64,000 nt of DNA from Aphidius gifuensis (Eukaryota > Arthropoda > Insecta > Hymenoptera > Braconidae). The position numbers and the translations under genes are program-made. The DNA lies in the NCBI RefSeq assembly GCF_014905175.1, contig NC_057789.1:4650001-4714000 (forward strand), written 5' to 3'. The notes below the pieces were generated by a model that was not told the DNA's origin, did no database searches, and saw nothing but the letters and a program-made list of their open reading frames with translations. Positions 1 to 12,431 of this stretch are shown piece after piece; within the stretch, counting starts at the first letter, position 1; the number at the start of each line of letters is the position of its first letter.

Positions 1-2
1 AA

Positions 3-1077
3 GAATTAACTGAAAAATCACCAAATGATTTAAAAAAACCATTAAAAGTTAAATTTCATAATGAAGAAGCTGAAGATGCTGGTGGTGTTAAAAAAGAATT
101 TTTTTTATTATTATTAAGAGAAATATTAGATCCAAAATATGGTATGTTTAAACAGTATGATGAAACAAATACAATATGGTTTAGTGAAGATACATTAGAA
201 GATGAAAGTATGTATTTTTTAATTGGTATTATTTGTGGTCTTGCTATTTATAATTTTACAATTATTGATTTACCATTTCCACTTGCATTGTATAAAAAAT
301 TATTGGGTGAAAAAATATGTTTAAGTGATGTTGATGATTTATCACCAGTACTTGGTAAAAGTTTACAAAATTTATTGGATTATAATGATGATGATTTTGA
401 GGAAGTATTTTGTTTAAATTTTCAAGTATCACGTGAGGCATTTGGTGAACAACGTGTTTATGAATTAATTAAAAATGGCAGTAATGTGCCAGTAACTAAT
501 GAAAATAAAAAAGAATTTGTTGATCTTTATGTTGATTATATATTTAATAAATCAGTTGAAAAACATTTTTCTGCTTTTTATAATGGTTTTCATAAAGTTT
601 GTGGTAGTACTGTACTCAAATTATTTCGTAGCCATGAACTGATGGCTGTTATTGTTGGTAATGAAAATTATGATTGGAAAGAACTTGAAGCTAATGCAAC
701 ATACAAAGAAGGCTATACTGAAAATGATCCAACAATTAAAATTTTTTGGCAAGTATTTCATGAACTTCCACTTGAAGAGAAAAAGAAATTTCTTTTATTT
801 TTAACTGGAAGTGATAGAATACCCATCCAGGGAATGAAGGCAATTAAAGTGAGTAATTTTTTTTTTAAATTTTAAATTTCATTATCTTCTTTGTTACGTT
901 TAACTAATTGTTTTTTTATTTTAGATTATCATACAACCTTTGTTTGATGATAAATTTCTACCAGTTGCTCATACTTGCTTCAATCTTTTGGACTTGCCAA
1001 GATACCAAACTCGTGAAAGACTGCGTTACAAGCTGCTTCAAGCTATCCAACAAACTCAGGGATTTTCATTAGTATAA
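3..1077 (+). CDS. HERC4: HERC4-like HECT E3 ubiquitin ligase, C-terminal part (gene continues left of window)
   Basis: HECT-type E3 ligases take ubiquitin from an E2 onto a cysteine and pass it to a substrate lysine. The window enters inside the HECT domain: the frame is open from base 3 to a GT donor at 849, and the last exon is 925-1077 (phase 0), giving 332 residues. The catalytic Cys is residue 300 of this fragment, in PVAHTCFNLLDLP, 32 residues from the end as expected for HECT. Other HECT marks are the start KVKFHNEEAEDAGGVKKEFF and GSDRIPIQGMKAIK before the last intron. The tail ending GFSLV resembles the HERC3/HERC4 ending (GFSLI in human HERC4, from memory). The RCC1 repeats that separate HERC4 from other HECT ligases lie outside the window, so HERC4 rather than HERC3 is an inference. 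Confidence 0.85.
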
Positions 1078-2059
1078 TATATTTATTTATTTTAAAAAAT
1101 ACATGTTAAACTCAATCATTCAACTGATGTATAATTTAGCCAGAACAAAGAAATGTGATTAATATTTATTCATGTTTATTTTTGCCTGTCGTAAAAATTA
1201 ATTTGTGCCGATTAAAATTGGCTGGTCCATGGTCCATTGTCTGAATATTATTATATATTTTTTTAAATAATGCATAAATAAATTATGTTGATAGATAATT
1301 AAAAAGCTTGCAACAAATTAAAAATATATTTTTTTGATTAATTAGAAAAGAAAAAATTTATCTATTTAATATTTTTCTAAATCAATTTACATGACGATAA
1401 ATAAAATAGAAACGACAATATTATAAAAATTAAAAAGACAACGAAGTCTCTATTTACATACTCTATCATTGTTGTGCTATTGTGCTTTGACAGTCAAGTT
1501 ATAATTCAGAGATATAAAATGAGTAATAGAAATTATTTTACCATCAAATACAACAAATATTTATAAATTACATTTTTCCTATATTTATGTATTTAAATTT
1601 CTGTGAAAAAAACTTGATAATGTCATGAAAAATATTTGTCTAGTTTATGTAAAACACAATAAAGTTAATAAAATTCGTTGCAGATCCTCCTTATATAAAA
1701 AGATTACTTGAATGTTGCTAATTCTACACTGAAAGGTTTTTATTTTTCGTTAGAAATAAAATTAGCAACAATAGAACAAATCTTAGAGAAAATTTTGTTT
1801 TTCTATTTTACTTTTTAATTATTTATGTTTTATTTATCAATAAAAAAATTTTAATTCAAAAATAATCTATTTATTTATTTATTTTTCTTATTAATTAATG
1901 GCTATTTAATTTTTTATTCATAAAAAAAATGCTTGTATTTATCAACAGATTGAATAAATATTTTTTTAAATATAAAAATAATATTTTTTCAATCTGAATT
2001 ATGATGATTATCGCTGGGAGAAAGCAAGGTAAAATTTCAAAAATTCACGGGTTTGTATT

Positions 2060-2130
2060 AGGATCACAGAATGTGCCAAGAGTTTTCATGGCCTTTTGCA
2101 CGAATACCTACTTGTTCATTCTGTAATCCT
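2060..2130. repeat. Imperfect hairpin with 14-bp arms
   Basis: AGGATCACAGAATG (2060-2073) pairs with CATTCTGTAATCCT (2117-2130), one mismatch in 14. A shorter inner pairing (GTGC 2073-2076 with GCAC 2097-2100) is possible. It sits in a pocket much richer in G/C than its surroundings. It could be an RNA hairpin in the HERC-like 3' UTR or a remnant of a short inverted-repeat element. I do not recognise a known microRNA in it. Confidence 0.45.
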
Positions 2131-3230
2131 GATAAAATCCTCTATATTTTTTGATATTTTTAAGCTCGCGCATCACCACCGTCACTCGTGCCATCTTACG
2201 GATAATGCAAGTAGCTTTTTTAATTACTATGGAACTCGGAAAAAAACAGAAAAAAAAAAATAATATGAAGAATCTACCAGGAATCCATATACCTCTTTGA
2301 ATATTTTACATTCCTAATACAATTTAGTGGTTTTTGTTACAGAATTTATAGTCTGCTCAAAATCTTTTCAACTTCGGGTGGGGTTTAAAATTTGATAGGA
2401 ATAAGGGAAAGGGTTGAAAAAAAATAAAAAGGGTTTATTTTGTAGATATCATAGAAACGGAGGGGGATAGAAAAAAATAGTTAAAGTAAAATTTATAGAG
2501 AAAAAAATATAGAATAATTTAGGTAAAATAGGTCTTATTTTTAAATTTAGTATTTTCCGAGATATTCGCGTCTAATATATTTATGATTTTTTTCTTTTTC
2601 TCGGTGGAAGTTTCTTTGGATTTTTAAATGATAAAATTGATAATTCATTGATTCAACGATTATGATATAATTTATTGAAATAAAATCGATAAATACATAA
2701 TTAAAAATAACGAAATTATTAATAATAATTTACAATTGACAATTTTTTTTTCGTTGAAAAATACATTGATAAAATGATAAAAAAATACTTTTAATATTTT
2801 TTTGTTTTCTCTTCTTGATTTAAATATTTTTGTACACAATATTATTCACTTTTTTTATGTGGAAAATAAAAACAGTCGTATTGATATTGCTTCTCATCGT
2901 TCGTTGATTTCCAAGTTGTTTGTTTTTTAAAATAATATTTAATTATTTCCATAATTATCCTGTTGATTATTTCCCCACTCGATATGATCGCCGCTTCTAA
3001 TTTTTTCAAATAGAGAGAAAAAAAAAATAAAATAAATTCAACTAGATTTTTTTTTTTTGTTTTTTGATAAATAATATTTTTCAAAATATATATAAGCATT
3101 AGTCACAGCAACTTGATATAGAATTAGATATAATAATAAATTAACAAAAAAAAAAGAAAAAAAAATATAATTTTCATCAATTAAATTCGTTCGTAAAGGA
3201 GAGAAAAAGAGAAAAAAAAATTTTTTTTTT

Positions 3231-3331
3231 AAGACTCGATGATTAGATATAAATAAAATAAGAAAAAAAAAAAAAATAAAAAAAAATCAACGAGGATATA
3301 TTACAATTTTAGTTGTTAATCATCGAGTCTT
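3231..3331. repeat. Perfect 15-bp inverted repeat, about 70-nt loop
   Basis: AAGACTCGATGATTA at 3231-3245 is exactly complementary to TAATCATCGAGTCTT at 3317-3331. T-rich sequence before the left arm and A-rich sequence after the right arm can extend the stem. It lies just beyond the 3' end of the Zasp gene, so it may be a 3' UTR hairpin of that transcript or a remnant of a small inverted-repeat element. Confidence 0.55.
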
Positions 3332-3452
3332 GAAAAAGAAAGAAAAAAAAATTTTTTCATTTCCAAATAAATCGTTTTTTATAAAAAAGAATTTAAATTT
3401 ATCTCGAAGGCATTTTTTTGTTTTTTAAATAAATTTTTTAAAGCTTGGAATA

Positions 3453-6400
3453 TTATTGTTGATAAGCAGGTGTAAAGTACTGAGTTCCAGGTGGTGCTCT
3501 GTATCCAGGATAATTGCTGTTGAGTGCATGTTGAGCAAAAAAACTGGTGTAATCCTTGGCAACACGACGAGGTCGAAAAGCTGGACCTTTTGCCAAATCA
3601 ACTCTTGCACGATTTTCAGCTTCAGTTTGTTGCTTAACAGACTCTGGAGGCCACTTTGTATCACCTCTCATGTTGCCACTTGTTGGAGCCAATGTAGCTG
3701 CTGGTTGAGCTTGATAAATTGGTGGTGGTGACTGCATATGACATATAGAAAATAAAAAATATATAAATTATCATTTTAAATGAAACAAAAACTATCCAGA
3801 CAAATAGCCAACAACAAGTTATATAGCCAACCAAAATTTATTTGACAATTTGCCAATAATCATTACATGTAACAAAATAATAATAAAAAATAAAAAATAA
3901 ACTATTTGTTTATATCGCCTACGACTTTTCAACACTAATAATTATCATCAGTGTCAAATAATTCATCTCAAGTACACTTTTATTGACGTCAAAATGATAT
4001 TTTTATATTTTTTTTTTCATATAAATAATATAATTTACCTGAGAAATTGGTGCTTCACTTCTCAGGGTAATGTATGATGGTGGTGGCTCAAATACTACTC
4101 GAGGTGGTTGATAATTTGGATTAGGAATTTGATTATTTTCCAATTTCTGTAAAAAAAAAAAAAAACATTTAAGTATAAATATATATTACAATAAAAAAAA
4201 AGTGATATTATTAAAATAGCAGTTAGTATTTTCAATTATTTAAATTTTCAAAAATTATTATTATTTTTTATTAAATGAATATTGAGGTGATTAATATGTG
4301 TATGTATCGTTTTTTTTTTAAATTGATTACCTGATGGGAAGGCTGATGATGTCCCCAATTAAGTGGTGGCAATGGGGATGTTGCTGGTGGTGTTACTGGT
4401 GCCCAAGTTTTTGGTGTTGTTTGTTGTTGAAATGACGAGGGCTGTCGCAAGGTTCCACAAGGACTTGTTGTGGATAATGATGGTGACAAGGGTGATGCAT
4501 TAATCAAATTGTTTGATGATAATAATGGAGGAGGTTGTGGTGATGCAACTGATGAGGGACAACTGCTCTGATAAGATGCATACTCACCGACACCACGTGT
4601 CTGTTCGATTAAATTATTACAAAATATCATTGATTAATTAATTATTTATAAATACAATTGTGGTTTATTGAAATTGATATATCCTGATATTTGATATTTA
4701 AAAAATTACAAAGCTTGAAATTTTTTATTATTAATTTATTATAATTTGATCGACAAGTGGTGAAACCGCATTAATATTGCTGATGAATTATGCTCAAGGA
4801 TCTTGATAAAATTATTAAATTAATTTTTTATTTGATATATTATTTTAGTTACTGATATTATTTGAAAATTTTATATATTAATTTTATATTTTTTTACCTT
4901 TGATTGTACTGGACTTGATTCAATATAATCTTCGTTATCCTCTGGGGGTGGTGGCCAAGCGATTCTTTTTAAACCTGGTTAACAAACAAGCTATATTATT
5001 AATTTTATGAATTTATATTAAAACAATATTAATGCGCATTTTTAGTTATGATAAATATATTTGTTTTGGTAAAGTGGGAATTATTTCAACTGGAAGAATT
5101 TCAGTTGGCACTGTTTTAAAAATTTATTTCGTAATAACGTTAAGTATAAGACGAAAGTGAGGAAAAAAAAAATATACAGAAATGATGGAACAAGGAAAAT
5201 ATATTTTACATATTTAAAAAATTATTTTAATATATTTTTTAATTATTGCAAAATTTTAGTAAATAAATTTAAATGAAATATAGAAGAGAGAGCTTTTTTT
5301 ATTTTTTAAATGAAAGCAACTAGTGTTACTGAGCCAAGTTTATATTTAAAATTTATAAACCATCATAAAATCTCGTGATTTTTGTGTGTATATATAAAAG
5401 AAAAATAAAAAATAAATTCTTTCTAGAATTTTTAGTTATTAAAAAATTATATATAAATTTTTTTTTTTTTTTTTTTTTTTCGATAATTTATTTGCATGAT
5501 CTTCACGTTTTATTCAGATTTAATAATAGTCAATATCTATAGGTCATGTATTTTTGGAATCGCAGTGAAAAAATATAAAAAAAAATATGAAAACCACAAA
5601 ATAAATATATTTTTTTGTAAAAGAAAAAATAAAACAAATATATTTTTTTTTATTCAATAAAAGAAATGATTCAATTTGAAAAATAAAAAAAAAATATCAA
5701 ATAAATTATTCAAAAATAAAAAATATACAGTTTTATTTGTTGTTTTTTTTAAATAAAATGAATTAATTTATAAAATATTAATTTAAATAAATAAAATTAA
5801 TAATAAAAGCCTAAAGTTTCAAGCATTATTTTAATTTCTACAGCAAAAATAAATTTTAAATAAATTAAATAAGCATCAAGTTGCTTGCATACTTTACTTT
5901 TAAGTTGATAGTAAATTTGTCTTTGTGATTTTATCTAAATCTCGATAAACAGCACATAAAGAATAAAAAAATTAATAGACACAACCAAAACGAGATCTGG
6001 CAAACAACTGAAATGATTTTCATAAAATTTAACTAAGCAAATATATAATTGCGTTAACGACCCAGCTAACAATTTGAAAATATATATTTACTTACACCCC
6101 AAGGTTTATGTCTATGCCAGAAAAGTGGGGATTTATTTAAACCACATCTAATTTATATTAACTTGAAAAAAGAGACACTGATATATACAACCTTCCAAAT
6201 ATATTATAAAAAATGTTTTTTTCTTTGTATTTTTTTTTCTTTTGCTAAGTAGTTTTTTTTTTTCTGCACAATTACAAATAATTATTTGGCCATGAAATCA
6301 TTACTAAAATTAAACATTTTTAATTGATGATTTGTGGATTATAAATTTAACAAATTGGTAACGATTCAAATAATTATTCTAATTAATTTATTATTCATAA

Positions 6401-7969
6401 ATTATGTTAAATTCAAAACAAAATGAATTTTTTTTTTGATAATATTAATTAACCTGATGATTGCAATATGATGATTTAAATAATATTCATTTAAATTACC
6501 TTTTTGTGGTATTAAAATTTGTGGACGACAATTTCTACCATCAGAAGGACAAAGGGGTGACCAATATTCACGAATTCGATTTTTTGGTCGAATTATATCT
6601 CGTACTTCGTCTCTCGTGAGAATAGAAGTCCGACTTTTTTCTTCAATTAATTAAGCATAAGTAAAAGCATAATAAAAAAAAATTTAATATATAAAAGCAC
6701 AAGCCAAAGTATTTAAAAATTAAATGACAATAAAAGATAAATTTATATAAAGCATTTGTATTTTGTAAAATAGTTAAATGAGTGAATGAAAATCAATGAA
6801 TGAATGAAGAAATATTTACAAGTGTCAAAGTCGCACATTTTTATGTTCTTTATGTTTCAATATTTCTCTAGTCATTGACTTTACTTGCCAGACAATTTGT
6901 ATATATTTTTATGAGACAAGTAAAGTGTATTTTATTTTTATTGTAATTTTAAAAAAATACAAGCAAGCAAACATTAACAATATTATTTATAAAATTGACA
7001 CTTTTTGTTAAATGATAATTTGATTGATAAAATTGTAAATCACATGTCTATTTATTTATTTATATTATTTTTCTTTAACTATTAAAACTTACCAGCTTTT
7101 CCATTTCGTTTTCGAGTTTCCTCTTCCTCAAGCATCTTCAATACAGCACTATTTTGCAGATTACTAGGTTTCGACAACTGATTAAAGTCGATACTTAATT
7201 TACAAACAAACAAAAAAAAATAAATAATTACAGTATTAATAATTTAATAAAAAATTTGATTACTATTTTCTATCTAGAATTTTACCTTTTTATTTTAAAT
7301 AAAAATACAAGCTGGTAAGCTCATTAACGCGTGAGCTATCAAATTAATCAATGAACAATGCTCGAGTGTATTTGAAAAAAAAAAAAATATAAAATAAATA
7401 ATAAGAGAGTCAAGTACACGATGACTTTTGCGCAATGTTAACAACTACCGCATACAAAAAAAGAGCCTCGAAATTTATTTCTGCATCATCAAGTATACGT
7501 ATATAGATTGTATGATTTGTCAAACTCAAAATAAGTAGTCTGATTCATCCGGTGTATGACTTGTTTATCAATTGAAAATATAAAAAAAAAATTTGACTAT
7601 CAAAATAATTCTATGACAAACAAAAAACAGATGCAAGATCAATTTGCACAAGGTGGTTTCCTCAATTACTTGCCAACAGCTGTGAATTTATTTACTTTTT
7701 TATTTCTCATTTTTTGTATCAATTTTTTGATATTTTATTTACAGCTTTCTATTTTTCTCAATTAGAAATGGCTACATGTAATTTTTTATAGCTAAAAACA
7801 AAGTTGTTTAATTGTTTTTTGATTTTTTGGAATTAACTTACCCAACTGCACCATTAGCTAATAATTTAGTTTGTTTGTCCAATGTCTCTTGTACATTTTG
7901 AGGTGAATATAAATTAATTGGTGAATTAAATTGCTTGTTAACAAGCTTCGGCACTTGGCCCGCAATCAT
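3453..7969 (-). CDS. Zasp66: Zasp66-like Z-disc protein with Zasp motif, no PDZ domain
   Basis: Seven coding exons, all phases consistent: 7842-7969, 7093-7193, 6500-6640, 4898-4974, 4331-4600, 4039-4146, 3453-3731; 367 residues. Residues about 10-33 form a Zasp/ALP-Enigma ZM motif (NKQFNSPINLYSPQNVQETL), followed by NSAVLKMLEEEE and by the family phrase KRIAWPPPPED. The rest is rich in Pro, Ser and Gln, with a conserved-looking C-terminus (GDTKWPPESVKQQTEAENRA, YTSFFAQHALNS). Zasp proteins bind alpha-actinin and help build muscle Z-discs. Drosophila Zasp66 has an N-terminal PDZ domain; none is encoded here or upstream, and an in-frame TGA at 7994-7996, inside the first coding exon, prevents fusion to an upstream PDZ exon. 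Assignment to Zasp66 rather than another Zasp is by family resemblance. Confidence 0.8.
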
Positions 7970-8001
7970 TTTAATATAATATTTTTTCCAGCTTCAGCAA
8001 T
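7970..8001 (-). other. Zasp66: 5' UTR part of the first coding exon of the Zasp gene
   Basis: On the minus strand a good acceptor (TAGTTTCAG) ends at 8002, and the exon runs through 32 untranslated bases to the ATG at 7969. The reading frame of the ATG is closed by TGA at 7994-7996, which fixes the start codon. Confidence 0.65.
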
Positions 8002-8915
8002 CTGAAACTACAAATAATACAAGAAAGTTAAGCAGTCAGTGGCTGTAACAAATATTAAAAAATTCTATTCTATTAATATACTTCCAAAAATAAGTATTAT
8101 CTGTGTAGAAATTTTTTCTCTTTTTTTTTCATACTCTTTTTAATTATTTTCCGTATGAAAAAAAAAAAAAATAAAATACATGTATTATTGTTTTTAAGAT
8201 AGGTTTGATAATTGTGCCAAAAAAAATTACTTTAGTTCATTGACATTGAATTGATATTTTTTATAAGAAAATATAATTTAAAAAATATTTTTTAAATATT
8301 TTAAGACATTTATAAAATGAATATAAATATTTCAATGATGATGATGATGATATTTTGATAGATAAAATATTTTTGATATTACTAGTAAAATTATTTTTAG
8401 ATATGAATTAATATTATTAACTTAAAACCACACTTTGAATATCAATTTTAAATTTGCAAATTTTAATTTTTTTAATTTTGGCACAAATATTGAGTGTATA
8501 AATAATTTTGAATTTTGATTGGTATACTTTTGATTGTTGAAATTTAAAATTTTAAAAATTATTTAGAACAATATTATAACTTGAAAAAAAAATCATCACA
8601 AGAACGTTAACACAAATGACGAAAAGTACGTGGCCTACTATACCTCGGTTATTTTTGATACTCGAAATTCCACCGAATATATTTATGGTTTTGCTTATAT
8701 ATATCTGTCTCAAATATCGCGCAAAATATTCACTTTTTTTTACATTTATCTATCAAATTAATACAATTTTTTTAAACTAATTTTTCATCAGGATATGTTA
8801 AATTCATATTAATTTAAAAACATAATATAGATGTTATTTATTTTTGCAAAATCAATTATTTATTAATTTTTTTTTTTAATTATTTATTTATTATTACTAT
8901 TATTATTATTATTAC

Positions 8916-9000
8916 CTCTTGGTTTATTCGTGGCTCTAGTGGAATTCACGTTCTCCGGAAGAGATGAGAAAGAAACTAAAATTATATGAAAATACTTGCT
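8916..9000 (-). other. Zasp66: Probable 5' noncoding exon and promoter of the Zasp gene
   Basis: A minus-strand donor (AAGAG/GTAATA) lies at 8914-8915, closing a stretch richer in G/C than its surroundings, so this is a likely first, untranslated exon spliced to 8001. The right limit is a guess. A 15-bp near-palindrome, AAGACGTAACGTCTT (9001-9015), lies just upstream and may be a regulatory site. Confidence 0.4.
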
Positions 9001-9015
9001 AAGACGTAACGTCTT

Positions 9016-10266
9016 CTTAACGCCTCCGCTTATATTTTTTTTTAACATTTTTTTTACCACCTCTTTTAATTTTTTTTTTTACAAAATTTTTTCTTTACGT
9101 CATTTCTCAACAATTTATTTTATTTATTATAATTATAACATATTTATTTTTAAATTTTTTTGTATTATTTTATTGGATTATTGAAAAAAAATCATCACAA
9201 ATGTTTATGTACTTGTTGTTGTAAATTTAGATGGCAAAAATAAATAGCAATTCAAAACATGACTGAGGTTAATAACTAGTTCAGTAATTAACCGGTTAAA
9301 TGAAAATTTATTAATAGCTTGAAACTAAAAAGTTAAAAAGAAAAAGAATTTTTAATAGTATATTTTCATTTTGGAAAAGTGGCTGTCAATCAAAGTAAAA
9401 AAAAAATTAAAAACGGTGAAAATTCATTATCAAAAAGACACCGGTATATAATATTGATAATAATTTTTTATCATAGATAACAACACTTCCTTATCACCTC
9501 CTTAAAATAGACAAAAATTATCCGACTTTTAAATTGAAAAATAAATTTAAAATTCAAATAATTTTCCTTCTCTTATTAATATCAAAAAACTATCAAAACA
9601 AATTAAATATTAATTTGAAAATTAAGATATTAAAAATTATTTAAACTATATTTAATTATTATTAATAATGTTTAATTATTTTTAATATTTAAAAAATCAA
9701 AATCATCAAACTATGAGCCTTTTTTTTTTAATATTTCAAAATAAACTACAACTTGACTCAAATTTCTTGTTTAAAAAAAAAAAATAATTAAAATATAATA
9801 ATTATAATTATTAAAAAAATAATAATAATAATTGAATTTTAATAAAATTATTCCCGCCAGAGTGTAAAATCAATACGTAATATCCGTTTTTACCGACAAC
9901 GCGTCATGGCGCTGTTGTCGGCGTCCCTTTCGTTCACACACACACCCTCAAAAATGTCGTATCTTTTTTTAATATTATAATTATCTCTCTCTTTCTCGCA
10001 TGAAAAAAAAATTTCTAACGGCCATTTTGTTGTTCAGAAATCGCGTCCCTCCGTTCACGGCCGCCATTACAGATTCCGCTGTTCGTGACCGAGGACCGAG
10101 TCTGTCTCTGCCTCTCTCTCTGTGTGTGGATATTATATTCCCTTGCATATTATCAAAAGCAACATTCAATAATCGACCAATAAACAAATAAACAATATAA
10201 AAACAAACAAATAAGTGCTATCAACAACTAAAATACCTATTGTTTCATATTTATTTAAAATAAAAT
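9016..10266. promoter_or_regulatory. Divergent upstream region between the Zasp gene (-) and the ZAD zinc-finger gene (+)
   Basis: A/T-rich up to about 9850, then a G/C-richer block (9890-10140) that looks like the promoter and 5' UTR of the zinc-finger gene. The block holds an inverted repeat CCGACAAC / GTTGTCGG (9893-9900, 9914-9921), a CA run, and two ATGGC-type sites on the minus strand (GGCCATTTTG near 10020 and GCCGCCATT near 10060) that resemble YY1/Pho binding sites. No coding sequence seen. Confidence 0.45.
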
Positions 10267-12431
10267 ATGAAAACTTACAGTAGAAGAAAGGGTGATAGCC
10301 CAAGTAACGTAATTATACACGTCAATGAATTGTGCCGACTATGTTTAACCAAAGAGGATGAAATGGTGCCGATTTACGATGACGACGCGGTGCCTTTACC
10401 ACTACGTATTATGGCCTGTGTTAATCTTGAGGTATTTATTATTATAAATTATTAATTTATTAATCATATAACATTGTTGTTATGTTATTTATTTTGGCGG
10501 TTTTATTGTTATAAAAAATCGTAGGAGAAATCTAGTTTATCTCAATGTGATTTTAGTGGTATTAACCCGACGATGATGTTTCCTTCTTCAATACTTTTTC
10601 TCTATCCAACACAATGATGCTCTATGTATCTTACTTTATTTAACTTTAACATTATGGCTATTTTAATATCGACGTGTTCACATTTACCCTCACCTGGCCT
10701 TCATCCAGCTCCAATATACAACAATTATTTTTTCGTGGGTAATCTGTTCTACATCTTCAACATGCTCCAAAATGTAACCAACAATCACAATGATGATTTT
10801 TTTTTTTTATCATCATCCTGTTTCGATATTGAACATGTTATGTTGTGCTGATGATTTGTTGCTTTTTTTTTTTTTGCTTTTTTTTGTTATATTAGAGAAA
10901 ATTAATTGCAGATAACAACAATCGTCTTTACCGAGTTATCGACTAGTTGGGTATCCTGGAGCAATTGCTCCATGAGTTGGCCATAGTCATATGCATCATA
11001 ATCAATGATGAAACAATTTATTTGATTATATGAAAATATATTTTGCAGGAATCTAAGGCTTTCTGTTTTTACCTTCTTCACACAATTTTCTTGTTTTTCT
11101 TTTTTCAATTAATTATTTTATAATTGGTATTTAATTGAAAAATTTTTATAATATTGTTTGATGCTTTTATTTATAGGTTTTTGAAGAGGATGGTTTGCCT
11201 AATATGATTTGTCAAGCTTGCAAATATCAGTTGGAAAAATCATATCAATTTAGAAAAAAATGTGAAGCATCTGATACAAAATTGCGTAGACATATGAAGG
11301 AAATTCATCGTTTGAGTGGTCAAACTGATGGTACTGATGATAATCAAGAAAACATCAATGAAGAAGACATAAAAGAATCTTCATTGAGAAGTGGAAAATC
11401 AAGAAAAATTAAACAATTATTGACTGATTTAGCATCACCAAAACCTGATGATAATCAAGATGATGGTGATCCAATCAATGTCACAGAAGAAGAATTGGTT
11501 GGAGGATATATTTTAGGTAATGATCAATGAAATCAATGAAAAATTTATTTTATAGGATTTTTTATTGTAATCATATTCTAATTGTATATTTATTGAATTT
11601 TAATTTAAAGGTATGGGTGCTGAAATGGAAAATGATGATAATGCACCAGAGGATCCATCAAATATAACATTAAATATATCAGAAGAAACACAAGCTAAAG
11701 CACGTTGTACAATACGTGGAACTCGTATTAAAGAAGAAGTACGAGAACAAGAATCTGATGATGAAGGTGAAGATATACAAGGTATGATGCCAGATAATAG
11801 AACAAAAGTATTTATTATGGAAGCATCTGAACAATCATCATCACGTAGTGAAATGAAATTACAACCAATTGATGAATCAATGGCTGAAGCAAATGAAGAA
11901 ATTAAAGTATTTAAATGTGACAAGTGTCCAAAAGCATTTACACGTAGAATAATGCTTAAAAGTCATGAATCTGTACATTCAACACAACGTGGTTTTACAT
12001 GTCCAGCATGTGAAAAATGGTTTCCAACAAAATCAGCACTTATACGTCATGAACGTACACATACTGGTGAAAAACCATTTGCTTGTAATATATGTCGTCG
12101 TGCATTTGCACAAAAAGAAATTTTATTACGTCATTTAATGACACATTCTGGTGATAAACCATTTAGATGTCAAGATTGTGATAAAAGTTTTACACAACGT
12201 GAAGCATTACGTGTACATATGAGACGTCATCAAAAACTTGATCCAAATGATATACAATTACATCATTGTCAACTTTGTCCAAAAGCATTTTGTCATGCAT
12301 CTGGTCTCAGCAGACATTTGGTAACTCATACTGGAAGAACATATAAATGTGTTGAATGCGAAAAAACATTTACTGACAAGAGCTCATTACTTCGACACAG
12401 CCGAATTCATGCACCTAAAAAGACATTGTAA
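10267..12431 (+). CDS. ZAD-type C2H2 zinc-finger protein (six fingers)
   Basis: Three exons, 10267-10431, 11177-11516 and 11611-12431, join in phase to 441 residues. The N-terminus is a ZAD domain with its four zinc-binding cysteines (C23xxC26 in ELCRLCL, C67xxC70 in ICQAC), a dimerisation module typical of insect transcription factors. An acidic linker follows (residues about 100-265). Six C2H2 fingers fill residues about 270-435, starting FKCDKC, FTCPAC, FACNIC, FRCQDC, HHCQLC and YKCVEC, with HTGEKPF- and HSGDKPF-type linkers between fingers 2-3 and 3-4. This points to a sequence-specific nuclear DNA-binding protein; its targets cannot be read from sequence, and I do not assign an orthologue because ZAD genes are numerous and evolve quickly. 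Intron 1 (10432-11176) contains a weak candidate snoRNA. Confidence 0.9.
10779..10861 (+). ncRNA. Weak candidate box C/D snoRNA in intron 1 of the zinc-finger gene
   Basis: Box C ATGATGA (10790-10796) and box D CTGA (10848-10851) are flanked by CAACAATCA (10779-10787) and TGATTTGTTG (10852-10861), which can pair over 9 bp with one bulged T. Against it: the stem is two bases away from box C, a T run lies inside, ATGATGA can also pair with ATCATCAT just downstream, and there is no clear C'/D' pair. I recognise no guide target. Confidence 0.22.

Larger units (their letters stand above)
1078..3452. other. Convergent intergenic region: 3' UTRs of the HERC-like gene and the Zasp gene
   Basis: No convincing coding sequence. 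It holds the 3' UTR of the HERC-like gene (several AATAAA signals, the first near 1274) and, on the minus strand, that of the Zasp gene. Two features break the A/T background: an imperfect hairpin at 2060-2130 followed by a G/C-richer pocket to about 2240, and a perfect 15-bp inverted repeat at 3231-3245 / 3317-3331. Small open frames here are in simple A/T sequence and look accidental. Confidence 0.6.

Noticed and set aside
3456..3731. Plus-strand open frame of 91 codons across the last Zasp exon
   Set aside because: Antisense shadow of a coding exon with consistent splice sites and family motifs on the minus strand.
8336..8352. ATG trinucleotide run
   Set aside because: Simple microsatellite in noncoding sequence; no sign of function.
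11600..11923. Minus-strand open frame of 107 codons
   Set aside because: Antisense of the third exon of the zinc-finger gene, which carries clear C2H2 fingers.
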